Positions 1-8,599 of a stretch of DNA of 64,000 nt are shown piece by piece (the first letter of the stretch is position 1; each line of letters opens with the position of its first letter). Where the stretch lies: assembly GCA_947631625.1 (NCBI GenBank), contig CANRMA010000002.1, forward strand, positions 168,221 to 232,220. The letters run 5' to 3'. Source of the DNA: an uncultured Lachnospiraceae bacterium (GTDB lineage Bacteria > Bacillota > Clostridia > Lachnospirales > Lachnospiraceae). The notes under the pieces were generated by a model. That model was given only the letters and a program-made list of their open reading frames with translations, was not told where the DNA came from and searched no databases. A program made the position numbers and the translations under genes.

Positions 1-168
1 ATCGAAAATAAGGATATTGATCCGGACAAGCTTACGGGCACCTCTGATATGAAGAAAATTAAAGATTTAAAAGGTGATCCGCTGCTTTTGTTCATAAATC
101 AGTGGAGCATAGGCATGACGCTTGAGCGTAATGAAGGATTGGTACTGTCTGAATTCGGTAAAAATTAG
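1..168 (+). CDS. C-terminal fragment of an unidentified protein
   Basis: An open frame runs from the first base of the window to a TAG at 166-168, giving the last 55 residues of a protein whose start lies outside. The visible part is lysine- and aspartate-rich and ends in LSEFGKN. It has no motif I recognise, no membrane segment and no repeat. It reads in the same direction as the transglutaminase-like gene 67 bases downstream. Function unknown; reading frame fairly sure because no stop interrupts it. Confidence 0.5.
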   Translation: MENKDIDPDKLTGTSDMKKIKDLKGDPLLLFINQWSIGMTLERNEGLVLSEFGKN

Positions 169-235
169 GGTCCTGTTTTCCTTCATTATGAAAAGGTCTG
201 ACTGAGCGGACGCCAAAACGGCAGAAGGTGATTTG

Positions 236-1528
236 ATGAAAAGAGTTTTTTGCTTATTTTTAAGTATGGTGATTTTGACAGTCAGCCTTGTTCATCTTAA
301 AAATTACAGGAATGAAGGCATTTTGCCGGCAAAAGAAGAAAACATGCCGGCAGAAGAAAATCTGTCGTCAGAAACGGAAAATCCGCCCAATAAAATAACA
401 GTTGATATTTTAGACGAGAAGGAAGACAACGCCATACTGGTTTCCAAAAGTGATGATACTTCATATGGAGAGAAACTTCCAAATGGCGACAGTATGCAGC
501 AGCTTTTGGAAAAACAGGATGATCATTATGCGTATACTACCCTTGACGATGCAGGAAAAGAGCTTTATATGGAGATTTTGTGTGCGCTGACGGAATTTAA
601 GAAAGACGTGAGGCTGTCCTGTGTGGACAATGATGAGATATCGCGTGTCTTTCAATGTGTTTTGAATGATCATCCCGAAATATTTTATGTGAACGGGTAT
701 ACTTATACGCAGCATACTCTTGGTGATATTGTAAAGAAAATTACATTTACCGGGAATTATACCATGAGTGAAAAAGAGGTGGAAGAGCGTCAAAGACAGA
801 TAGATAATTATGTAAACCAATGTTTTAGCGGGCTCTCTCCGCAGGCTGATGAGTATGAAACGGTAAAATATGTTTATGAGTATATAATTAATAATACTGA
901 GTACAGTGACAGTTCAGCGAATAATCAGAATATATGTTCGGTATTCCTGGACGGCAGGTCTGTGTGTCAGGGTTATGCCAAGGCGACACAGTATCTGCTG
1001 CAGAAGGCCGGGATAAAGGCGGAATTGGTGCTTGGCGAGGTATCTACGGGGGAAGGACATGCGTGGGATCTGGTAAGCATAGATAACGAATGGTATTATG
1101 TGGATACAACATGGGGGGATGCCTCTTATCAGGCAGTCGGTAAAGGCGGAAGTTATTCCGAAGATAAGATACCGACCATAAATTACGATTACCTGTGTGT
1201 GACTACAAAGCAGCTTAACAGGACGCATACCATAGATAATGTTGTGGAAATGCCGCAGTGTATATCTGATTCTGCCAATTATTATGTCAGGGAAGGTCTG
1301 TATCTGTATTCGATAGATGAAGAGCAGCTTAAAAAGATCTTCCGTGACGGATATGACAAGGGCAGCGCATATGTTACGTTGAAATGCGATTCAGAAGAGA
1401 TTTATAATAATTTGTATGAGCGTCTTATAACCGGGCAGGAAATATTTCGTTATCTTGACAGTGACGACAAAGTCGTATCTTATACTGAAAATGCCGGTCA
1501 GTACAGTATGAGTTTCTGGTTAGTATAG
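236..1528 (+). CDS. Secreted or membrane-anchored transglutaminase-like protein
   Basis: The protein starts with a positively charged and hydrophobic stretch (MKRVFCLFLSMVILTVSLVH) typical of a signal peptide or N-terminal anchor, followed by an acidic linker of about 60 residues. The C-terminal half carries a transglutaminase-like core: Cys near residue 244 in SVCQGYA, His near 275 in GEGHAWD and Asp near 290 in YYVDTTWGD, the Cys-His-Asp triad of this superfamily. Such extracytoplasmic proteins in Firmicutes are cysteine-protease or crosslinking-like enzymes of the envelope; the substrate cannot be read from sequence. A TTG at 233 is also in frame, but ATG 236 sits five bases after AGAAGGTG and is preferred. 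Confidence 0.8.
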   Translation: MKRVFCLFLSMVILTVSLVHLKNYRNEGILPAKEENMPAEENLSSETENPPNKITVDILDEKEDNAILVSKSDDTSYGEKLPNGDSMQQLLEKQDDHYAYTTLDDAGKELYMEILCALTEFKKDVRLSCVDNDEISRVFQCVLNDHPEIFYVNGYTYTQHTLGDIVKKITFTGNYTMSEKEVEERQRQIDNYVNQCFSGLSPQADEYETVKYVYEYIINNTEYSDSSANNQNICSVFLDGRSVCQGYAKATQYLLQKAGIKAELVLGEVSTGEGHAWDLVSIDNEWYYVDTTWGDASYQAVGKGGSYSEDKIPTINYDYLCVTTKQLNRTHTIDNVVEMPQCISDSANYYVREGLYLYSIDEEQLKKIFRDGYDKGSAYVTLKCDSEEIYNNLYERLITGQEIFRYLDSDDKVVSYTENAGQYSMSFWLV

Positions 1529-1548
1529 AGAATAGTACGGTTAGCGAA

Positions 1549-1631
1549 ACTTAATGCAGTATAATTGAATGCAGGATAACTCAATACTGAATGCGGTATA
1601 ACTGAATGCAGTACAACTGAATGCAGTACAA
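1549..1631 (+). repeat. Imperfect short tandem repeat downstream of the transglutaminase-like gene
   Basis: The unit is about 15 bases, close to ACTGAATGCAGTACA, in five to six degenerate copies. It begins 20 bases after the stop codon and has no coding frame worth calling. It resembles, in placement but not in sequence, other repeats in this window. Confidence 0.7.
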
Positions 1632-1714
1632 GAAATAATACTATGCAAAATTTATAAATTTTGGTATACTTATTCAAATTGGTAATATCCATTAAGAGAT
1701 CGGAGGAAGTTTAA

Positions 1715-2101
1715 ATGGAGCAGGAAACCGGCAGGAATATACTGGAGTTACAGGAAGATGAAAAGATAGGCAGCGTTAAGATAGCGGATGATGTGGTCGC
1801 AATGATCGCTGCATTGGCGGCGACGGAAGTTGAAGGCGTTGCGGCTATGGCAGGAAACGTTACAAATGAACTGCTTAGCATGGTAGGCGTAAAAAATATG
1901 ACTAAGGGAGTGAAAGTAGACGTTATATCAAGAAAGGTCAGATTAGATCTTGCTATTATCATGGAGTACGGATACAATATCCCTGCTACCTGTCAGCGCG
2001 TACAGTCAAAGGTTAAGAATGCGGTTGAGAATATGACCGGACTGGATGTGACCGATGTTAATATACGGATAGCAGGCGTTAATTTATCTAAAGACAAATA
2101 G
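1715..2101 (+). CDS. Asp23/Gls24 family envelope stress protein
   Basis: A 128-residue protein of the Asp23 (DUF322) family. The middle holds the typical ending of this fold: VKVDVISRKVRLDLAIIMEYG followed by a VQ/V-rich segment and TGLDVTDVNIRIAGV. Family members are abundant cytosolic or membrane-associated proteins linked to alkaline or cell-wall stress; in Clostridia a copy commonly lies just before nusB, as here. The ribosome site CGGAGGAAG lies well placed before ATG 1715. It is 18 bases upstream of nusB and is probably the first gene of the long operon that follows. Confidence 0.88.
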   Translation: MEQETGRNILELQEDEKIGSVKIADDVVAMIAALAATEVEGVAAMAGNVTNELLSMVGVKNMTKGVKVDVISRKVRLDLAIIMEYGYNIPATCQRVQSKVKNAVENMTGLDVTDVNIRIAGVNLSKDK

Positions 2102-2119
2102 GACGAAATAGGAGCTTAT

Positions 2120-2515
2120 ATGACCAGAAGAGAATTAAGAGAACAGATTTTTAAACTTTTGTTTCGTATAGAATTTAACGGACCGGACGAGATGCCAAAG
2201 CAGGTTGAACTGTTTTTTGAAGATGAATGCGTTGCAGATGTAGAAGATACGGAATATATTAAGTCCAAGTATGAAAAGATCGTGGCAAATCTTCAGGCGA
2301 TCGATGATATGTTAAATGAGAAAACTGACAAATGGGATACCTCAAGAATGGGAAAGGTAGACCTTACCATCTTAAGGCTCGCCGTTTATGAGATTGTTTA
2401 TGATGATGATGTGCCTACGGGAGTAGCGATCAATGAGGCAGTGGAACTTGCCAAGAAATTCGGTCAGAAGGCCTCATTTGGCTTTATAAACGGGATTTTG
2501 GCAAAATTTGCTTAA
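2120..2515 (+). CDS. nusB: Transcription antitermination protein NusB
   Basis: The 131-residue length and all-helical sequence fit NusB. The N-terminus TRRELREQIFKLLFRIEF and the C-terminal block GVAINEAVELAKKFG...FINGILAKFA are the family signatures. NusB binds boxA RNA with NusE (S10) and supports processive transcription of rRNA operons. The gene sits between asp23 and xseA with short gaps, the usual Firmicutes arrangement, and probably shares their transcript. Confidence 0.95.
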   Translation: MTRRELREQIFKLLFRIEFNGPDEMPKQVELFFEDECVADVEDTEYIKSKYEKIVANLQAIDDMLNEKTDKWDTSRMGKVDLTILRLAVYEIVYDDDVPTGVAINEAVELAKKFGQKASFGFINGILAKFA

Positions 2516-2538
2516 ATAATTATATAACAGGTGTTATT

Positions 2539-3762
2539 ATGCCCAATGTATATACGGTAGCGCAGGTTAATTCTTATATTAAAAATATGTTTACGCAGGA
2601 TTTTATGCTAAGATCGATCGCAGTTAAGGGCGAGGTAAGCAATTGCAAGCATCATACTTCCGGACATATTTATTTTACATTAAAGGACGGGAATAGTTCG
2701 ATAACATGCGTTATGTTTGCCGGAAACCGCAGAGGACTTGATTTTGAGATGACGGACGGTCAGCAGGTGGTTGTAAACGGCACAATCGATGTATATGAGA
2801 GGGATGGAAAATATCAATTATATGCACAGCAGATCAGACGTGAGGGTTCAGGCGCCTTGTATGAGAGATTTGAACGTCTTAAGGCTGAACTTGAAGAAAG
2901 AGGGATGTTTGCCGAAGAATATAAGCAGCCCATACCGTTATACATAAACAGGTTGGGAGTTGTTACGTCACCCACCGGCGCTGCCGTAAGAGATATAATA
3001 CAGATAGCTTCAAGAAGAAATCCATACGTGCAGATCATACTTTATCCGGCGATAGTTCAGGGAGACGCGGCTCCTGCAAGCATTGTAAATGGCATACATG
3101 CAATGGAGAACTATGATGTTGATGCCATTATAGTCGGGAGAGGCGGAGGTTCCATAGAAGATCTGTGGGCTTTCAATGAAGAGATGGTTGCTCAGGCTGT
3201 TTTTGACTGTCCCATTCCCATTATATCGGCGGTAGGACATGAGACGGATACGACGATCACTGATTTTGTCGCGGATCTGCGCGCACCGACCCCGTCTGCC
3301 GCGGCAGAGTTGGCGGTCTTTCCGGTAGAGCAGTTAAATTATAAGATCAATGAATATGCCGGTAAAATGCAGCATTTGTTCATGAAATATATGGACGGTC
3401 TGAGAAACCGGACAGAGCATTACAGAGTGCAGCTTAAATATTTAAGCCCTTCCGGACAGCTTAGGGAAAAACGTACATATATGGCGCAGCTTGACGATAC
3501 ATTACGGCTTCTTATGTCGCAGAAGATTTCTGACAGACGGCATAAACTTGCCATTTGTATTGAAAAACTGAAAGGTTTATCACCTCTTGAAAAGTTAAAT
3601 CAGGGATATGCTTATGCAGCGGATGTCAATGGGAAAACGATATCCTCCATAAGTCAGATAAAGCTGCGGGATGATATTGACATATATGTAAAAGACGGCA
3701 TAATTTCCGCCAAGGTTACAAAACTTAATAAAACAGTGTGGGAGAATCCTGATGAGCCATGA
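2539..3762 (+). CDS. xseA: Exodeoxyribonuclease VII large subunit
   Basis: A 407-residue protein with an N-terminal OB-fold for nucleic acid binding (YTVAQVNSYIKNMF..., then HIYFTLKDGNSSITCVMF) and a central catalytic region containing GVVTSPTGAAVRDI, RGGGSIEDLWAFNEE and SAVGHETD, then a helical coiled-coil tail. With XseB it degrades single-stranded DNA from both ends in the cytoplasm. It overlaps the start of xseB by 11 bases, suggesting translational coupling of the two subunits. Confidence 0.96.
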   Translation: MPNVYTVAQVNSYIKNMFTQDFMLRSIAVKGEVSNCKHHTSGHIYFTLKDGNSSITCVMFAGNRRGLDFEMTDGQQVVVNGTIDVYERDGKYQLYAQQIRREGSGALYERFERLKAELEERGMFAEEYKQPIPLYINRLGVVTSPTGAAVRDIIQIASRRNPYVQIILYPAIVQGDAAPASIVNGIHAMENYDVDAIIVGRGGGSIEDLWAFNEEMVAQAVFDCPIPIISAVGHETDTTITDFVADLRAPTPSAAAELAVFPVEQLNYKINEYAGKMQHLFMKYMDGLRNRTEHYRVQLKYLSPSGQLREKRTYMAQLDDTLRLLMSQKISDRRHKLAICIEKLKGLSPLEKLNQGYAYAADVNGKTISSISQIKLRDDIDIYVKDGIISAKVTKLNKTVWENPDEP

Positions 3763-4036
3763 TATGAGCAATGATATGATCAATGATATAAAAGAAAAAA
3801 CAGATAATGTCGATGCTTTTTCAGAAATTTCACTGGAGGAAGCCTTTGAAAAGGTGGAGACGGTAATAGAGCGGTTGGAGGATGAGGATATTACTCTTGA
3901 AGAGTCATTTGCCGCTTATAAGGAAGGCATGAAACTGCTTGAATATTGCAACAGAAAAATAGATAAAGTGGAAAAGCAGGTACTTAAAATAAATGAAGAC
4001 GGTGGATTGGATGAATTTTCACGAAATATTGAATAA
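3752..4036 (+). CDS. xseB: Exodeoxyribonuclease VII small subunit
   Basis: A 94-residue helical protein with the XseB signature SLEEAFEKVETVIERLEDED, then LEESFAAYKEGMKLLEYC. Several small subunits wrap one XseA in the active enzyme. The N-terminus is longer than usual and begins with a short repetitive stretch (MSHDMSNDMINDI) encoded by a 12-base near-repeat; downstream starts are possible, but GTGGGAG precedes ATG 3752 at a good distance. It overlaps xseA and ispA. Confidence 0.93.
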   Translation: MSHDMSNDMINDIKEKTDNVDAFSEISLEEAFEKVETVIERLEDEDITLEESFAAYKEGMKLLEYCNRKIDKVEKQVLKINEDGGLDEFSRNIE

Positions 4037-4913
4037 AAAAATTTCATATATACAGGAAGTATTGGATAAGTATCTTCCAAAGGAAGAAGGATACCCGAAG
4101 ACTGTCATTGAGGCAATGAACTATTCCGCGCTGGCCGGCGGGAAAAGACTGCGTCCTTTATTGATGGCTGAAACCTATGCCATGTTTGGCGGAAGTGAAG
4201 ATCTGATAGAGCCTTTTATGGCAGCCATTGAAATGATACATACATATTCCCTTGTGCATGACGATCTCCCTGCAATGGATAATGATGATTACAGGCGGGG
4301 AAGAAAGACGACGCATGTGGTATATGGAGAAGGCATGGCCGTATTGGCCGGGGACGGACTGTTAAATTATGCTTTTGAGACAGCCTGTAAAGCGTTTGAC
4401 GGCGCGCAGAGCCTTGAAGATTATAAAAGAGTGGCCTCGGCGCTTAAAGTTCTGGGTAAGAAAGCCGGAATATACGGTATGATAGGCGGACAGTGCGCCG
4501 ATATCGAGGCGGAAAATAAGCCGGAAGAGGTAACGGGAGAAACCCTGCTTTTTATCCATGAACATAAAACGGCGGCTCTTATACAGTGCGCGATGATGAC
4601 AGGCGCCATTCTTGCCGGAGCCGACAGTGAAGCGGTGGATATCCTGGAGAAAACCGCTTATAATATAGGCGTCGCATTTCAGATACAGGACGATATCCTG
4701 GATGTGACAGGAAATTCGGAAGTGCTTGGGAAACCGGTGGGAAGCGATGAAAAAAATAATAAAATAACATATGTTACCATATACGGGCAGGAAAAGTCCG
4801 CGCAACAGGTTGAAGTTTTGTCAAACGAAGCGATCGAAATGCTTCAGTCTTTTGAAAACAGAAATATCTTTTTGGAGAAGCTTGTAGGGAAATTAATACA
4901 CAGAGAGAAATAA
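4011..4913 (+). CDS. ispA: Polyprenyl (farnesyl/geranyl) diphosphate synthase
   Basis: A trans-prenyl transferase of about 300 residues. The two aspartate-rich Mg-diphosphate motifs are visible: DDLPAMDND in the first third and QIQDDILDVTG in the last third, together with GGKRLRPLL. It condenses IPP with allylic diphosphates to make short-chain prenyl diphosphates. An in-frame ATG lies at 3993, but ATG 4011 follows GGTGG at five bases and removes an unusual extension. It overlaps xseB by 26 bases and is followed by dxs, so both ends of precursor supply are co-transcribed. Confidence 0.93.
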   Translation: MNFHEILNKKISYIQEVLDKYLPKEEGYPKTVIEAMNYSALAGGKRLRPLLMAETYAMFGGSEDLIEPFMAAIEMIHTYSLVHDDLPAMDNDDYRRGRKTTHVVYGEGMAVLAGDGLLNYAFETACKAFDGAQSLEDYKRVASALKVLGKKAGIYGMIGGQCADIEAENKPEEVTGETLLFIHEHKTAALIQCAMMTGAILAGADSEAVDILEKTAYNIGVAFQIQDDILDVTGNSEVLGKPVGSDEKNNKITYVTIYGQEKSAQQVEVLSNEAIEMLQSFENRNIFLEKLVGKLIHREK

Positions 4914-4924
4914 AGGTGAGTACC

Positions 4925-6778
4925 ATGTATTTGGAGCAGATACAAAAAACCAATGATATAAAAGAAATAGGCGCCGAGCACTATAATGAACTGGCTGAAG
5001 AAATAAGGCAGTTTTTAATTCAGACCATAAGCGTTACGGGAGGTCATCTGGGATCTAATCTGGGCGCGGTTGAGCTGACCATGGCGCTCCATTTATTTTT
5101 AAATCTCCCGGAGGACAAGATAATCTGGGATGTAGGGCACCAGTCATATACGCACAAGATACTGACCGGCAGAAAAGACGGTTTTGTCAATCTGCGCAAA
5201 TATGGCGGGATAAGCGGTTTCCCGAAACGCAAAGAAAGCGACTGCGACTGTTTTGACACCGGTCACAGTTCCACATCGATATCCGCGGGACTTGGTCTGG
5301 TCAAAGCAAGGGACTTAAAAGGAGAAAAAAATACAATAGTATCAGTTATCGGAGACGGCTCTCTTACGGGCGGCATGGCATATGAAGCCCTGAATAACGC
5401 TTCCAGACTGGAAACTAATTTTATAATAATATTAAATGACAATAACATGTCCATATCCGAGAACGTCGGCGGAGTTTCCAAATATTTAAACAGTATCAGG
5501 ACAATGGACATGTATCTTGATATAAAAGAGGGAGTATATAAATCCCTGCACGGCAAGTCCAAATCAAAAGATAAGATGGTGTCCCAGATAAGGCGTGTCA
5601 AGAGCAGCTTTAAACAGCTGATAGTGCCGGGAATGTTTTTTGAGGATATGGGTATTACTTACCTGGGGCCGGTAGACGGACATGATATCAACGCCATGCT
5701 CAGGATGTTTAAGGAAGCCAGAAAGGTAAGAGGGGCGGTCATAATCCATGTCATTACCCGGAAAGGCAAAGGTTATGCTCCGGCGGAGCGCCATCCTGCT
5801 AGATTTCACGGCGCGGAGCCGTTTGAGATAGAGACGGGCATACCGAGCAGACCGAGGAATAAAGCCAATTATACGGATATTTTTTCTACCGTAATGTGTA
5901 AGCTTGGTCAGAGGGACGAAAAAGTGGTCGCGATAACTGCGGCAATGCCGGACGGAACCGGACTTAAACGTTTTCGCAACATGTATCCGGACAGATTTTT
6001 TGATGTGGGAATAGCGGAAGAACATGCGGTTACTTTTGCGGCAGGTCTTGCTGCGGGAGGACTTAAGCCTATAGTGGCGGTATATTCCTCATTTTTGCAA
6101 AGAGCGTATGACCAGATACTCCATGATGTGTGTTTGCAGAACCTTCCTGTTATCTTTGCGATAGACAGGGCAGGACTGGTAGGCAGCGACGGGGAGACTC
6201 ATCAGGGTATTTTTGACCTTTCATACCTTTCTTCCATTCCGAACATGCACATTATGGCGCCTAAGAATAAGTGGGAGCTTTCCGATATGATCAAGTTTGC
6301 GCTTGCATATTCCGCGCCGTTTGCAATACGCTACCCCCGCGGAGAGGCCTACGACGGCCTTCAGGAATACAGGGAACCCATTGATTTTGGAAAAAGCGAG
6401 AGGATTTATTCGGAGAAGGATATTATGCTTCTGGCAGTCGGCAGTATGGTGAAAGTGGCCGTTGAAGTGCGCGATAAGCTTAAAGCTATGGGGTATTCAT
6501 GTTCACTGACCAACGCCAGATTTGTAAAACCCATTGATACGGAGAATATAAAGGAAGCCTGCAGGAATCACCGACTTATCGTTACAATGGAAGAGAATGT
6601 GGCGAGCGGCGGCTTTGGGGAAAAAGTCAGAGAATATGTGGATTCCCTTGATACAGACGTTAAACTGATAAATATTACACTGCCTGACGAATATGTGGAG
6701 CATGGAAATGTAGATCTGCTTAAAGAAGAAACAGGCATAAATGCCGATTCCATTATTAAAAGGATATTAAAGCGTTAA
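4925..6778 (+). CDS. dxs: 1-deoxy-D-xylulose-5-phosphate synthase
   Basis: A 617-residue thiamine diphosphate enzyme that joins pyruvate and glyceraldehyde 3-phosphate in the first MEP-pathway step. Visible marks are GGHLGSNLG near the start, DVGHQSYTHKILTGR, the TPP motif beginning GDGSLTGG and ending in NDNN, and the transketolase-like AEEHAVTFAAGLA. GTG 4916 is in frame but lies inside the ribosome site AAAGGTGAG; ATG 4925 is preferred. The stop codon lies within a 19-base tandem duplication. Together with ispA here and ispG near 56 kb it shows that the organism uses the MEP route. Confidence 0.96.
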   Translation: MYLEQIQKTNDIKEIGAEHYNELAEEIRQFLIQTISVTGGHLGSNLGAVELTMALHLFLNLPEDKIIWDVGHQSYTHKILTGRKDGFVNLRKYGGISGFPKRKESDCDCFDTGHSSTSISAGLGLVKARDLKGEKNTIVSVIGDGSLTGGMAYEALNNASRLETNFIIILNDNNMSISENVGGVSKYLNSIRTMDMYLDIKEGVYKSLHGKSKSKDKMVSQIRRVKSSFKQLIVPGMFFEDMGITYLGPVDGHDINAMLRMFKEARKVRGAVIIHVITRKGKGYAPAERHPARFHGAEPFEIETGIPSRPRNKANYTDIFSTVMCKLGQRDEKVVAITAAMPDGTGLKRFRNMYPDRFFDVGIAEEHAVTFAAGLAAGGLKPIVAVYSSFLQRAYDQILHDVCLQNLPVIFAIDRAGLVGSDGETHQGIFDLSYLSSIPNMHIMAPKNKWELSDMIKFALAYSAPFAIRYPRGEAYDGLQEYREPIDFGKSERIYSEKDIMLLAVGSMVKVAVEVRDKLKAMGYSCSLTNARFVKPIDTENIKEACRNHRLIVTMEENVASGGFGEKVREYVDSLDTDVKLINITLPDEYVEHGNVDLLKEETGINADSIIKRILKR

Positions 6779-6798
6779 AAGGATATTAAAGCGTTAAA
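6761..6798 (+). repeat. 19-base tandem duplication spanning the dxs stop codon
   Basis: Two exact adjacent copies of AGGATATTAAAGCGTTAAA (6761-6779 and 6780-6798). The dxs TAA at 6776-6778 is inside copy one, so the second copy is untranslated. Confidence 0.95.
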
Positions 6799-6814
6799 GG
6801 GCATGGTCGTATAA

Positions 6815-7705
6815 ATGAAAGAAAGATTGGATGTGCTGCTTGTAAAACAGGGGCTTGCGTCTTCAAGAGAAAAAGCCAGGGCGGTCATAATGGCAGGCAG
6901 CGTTTTTGTAAACGGACAGCGCGAAGATAAAGCCGGTACTGTTTTTAATGAAGATAAAGCGCATATTGAGGTGAGAGGAGAAACGCTGAAATATGTAAGC
7001 CGCGGGGGGCTCAAGCTTGAAAAGGCAATGCAGGAGTTCCCTATAGAGCTCGCGGGCCGTGTATGCATGGATATAGGAGCTTCTACAGGCGGTTTTACGG
7101 ATTGTATGCTGCAAAACGGAGCGTCGAAGGTTTATTCCGTGGACGTGGGGCATGGACAACTGGCATGGAAACTGCGTGAAGACGAACGCGTTGTATGTAT
7201 GGAAAGGACTAATTTCAGGTATATGAAACCCGGAGATATCGATGATCGTCCGGATTTTGCTTCTGTTGACGTCTCTTTTATTTCTCTTACCAAAATACTT
7301 ATTCCGGCAAGAAATCTTTTAAAAAGCAAAGCGGGGATGGTATGTCTTATTAAACCTCAGTTTGAAGCGGGACGGGATAAGGTAGGAAAAAAAGGCGTTG
7401 TAAAAGAGCCGGAAATACACGAAGACGTTGTAAGAAAGATAATAACCTACTCTGATCTGACGGGTTTTGAGGTAAAAGGGCTCTCTTTTTCGCCGATAAA
7501 AGGTCCCGAAGGTAATATCGAATATTTGCTTTATCTTATCAAAAGAGATAATATAGAAAAAAAGATTGAGGATATGACCGAACATGATGCGGAGTGTGCG
7601 CTTAAAGAGCTTATGGAGAACAAAAGAGGTATGGGCATGGAAGAAGCCGTGCAGGGCCTTATTTCCGATACCGTGAATGCGGCGCATCAGATACTTGATA
7701 AATAG
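6815..7705 (+). CDS. tlyA: TlyA family rRNA methyltransferase (S4 plus FtsJ domains)
   Basis: A 296-residue protein. The N-terminal 60 residues form an S4 RNA-binding domain (RLDVLLVKQGLASSREKARAV then VFVNGQ). The rest is an FtsJ-type SAM methyltransferase with the motif I region CMDIGASTGGFTDCML, the VDVGHGQL segment and VSFISLTKIL. Family members 2'-O-methylate cytidines in 16S and/or 23S rRNA and were formerly called haemolysins. Its position between dxs and nadK is conserved in Firmicutes. Confidence 0.93.
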   Translation: MKERLDVLLVKQGLASSREKARAVIMAGSVFVNGQREDKAGTVFNEDKAHIEVRGETLKYVSRGGLKLEKAMQEFPIELAGRVCMDIGASTGGFTDCMLQNGASKVYSVDVGHGQLAWKLREDERVVCMERTNFRYMKPGDIDDRPDFASVDVSFISLTKILIPARNLLKSKAGMVCLIKPQFEAGRDKVGKKGVVKEPEIHEDVVRKIITYSDLTGFEVKGLSFSPIKGPEGNIEYLLYLIKRDNIEKKIEDMTEHDAECALKELMENKRGMGMEEAVQGLISDTVNAAHQILDK

Positions 7706-7723
7706 ACGGAGCTTTATATCATT

Positions 7724-8575
7724 ATGAAGAATATTTTACTTATAACAAATAAAGAAAAGGACCCTGAAGGGAAATATACCAAGCGGATAAAGTTCTATCT
7801 TGAGGCGAAGGGCGTCAATGTTACATGCATTTTTGAAAAGTATTCCGAAGAACCCGGCGTGGACGAGTTGGAGCTGCATCCGGATAATATCGAATGCGCG
7901 CTTGTGCTCGGGGGAGACGGAACTTTGCTTAAAGCGGCAAGAGACATGATGGTCTATGAGGTGCCGCTGCTTGGGGTAAATCTTGGGACTCTTGGTTATC
8001 TTACGGAAGTGGAGATCGGAAATATCGAGCATGCATTGGACAGGCTGCTTTCAGGGGAGTTCGTGTTGGAAGAGCGCATGATGCTCGAGGGCAGGGTTTA
8101 TCATAAAGACAGTGATGATGAATATGACGTTGCTCTTAACGATATTGTAATTGCCCGCTGCGGAACGCTTAAAATGCAGAAATTCGACATATATGTAAAC
8201 GGGCGTTTTTTACACGGATACAGCGCGGACGGAATGATAGTCGCTACTCCTACCGGCTCAACAGGCTATAATATGTCGGCAGGAGGGCCTATAGTCGAAC
8301 CGTCGGCCAGTATCATAATGCTTACGCCCATATGTTCGCATACGCTTAATACCAGAAGCATCATATTATCGTCGGATGATGAAGTTATCATCGATATTCC
8401 GTTAGGACGCGACCGCGCGATACAGTCCATGGAGGCAAGTTTTGACGGCGCGCATAATATCATGCTGAATACGGGCGACAGGATAGTTATAAGAAGGGCC
8501 GCCAAAACGACGGGGATACTTAAGTTAAATACTGAGAATTTTCTGGAGATACTGCATAAAAAGATGGCTGATTGA
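7724..8575 (+). CDS. nadK: NAD kinase
   Basis: A 283-residue NAD kinase that phosphorylates NAD to NADP. The GGDGT motif is near residues 62-66 (VLGGDGTLLKAARD). The second substrate segment reads LNDIVIARCG, and the glycine-rich TPTGSTGYNMSAGGP motif follows. It lies 18 bases after tlyA and 24 bases before recN. In many Firmicutes an arginine repressor gene sits between these two; here it is absent. Confidence 0.95.
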   Translation: MKNILLITNKEKDPEGKYTKRIKFYLEAKGVNVTCIFEKYSEEPGVDELELHPDNIECALVLGGDGTLLKAARDMMVYEVPLLGVNLGTLGYLTEVEIGNIEHALDRLLSGEFVLEERMMLEGRVYHKDSDDEYDVALNDIVIARCGTLKMQKFDIYVNGRFLHGYSADGMIVATPTGSTGYNMSAGGPIVEPSASIIMLTPICSHTLNTRSIILSSDDEVIIDIPLGRDRAIQSMEASFDGAHNIMLNTGDRIVIRRAAKTTGILKLNTENFLEILHKKMAD

Positions 8576-8599
8576 TCTTTGCAAAGAAAGAGGATTATA

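Noticed and set aside
1498..1692. Reverse-strand frame after the transglutaminase-like gene
   Set aside because: It reads through the short repeat at 1549-1631 and has no family pattern.
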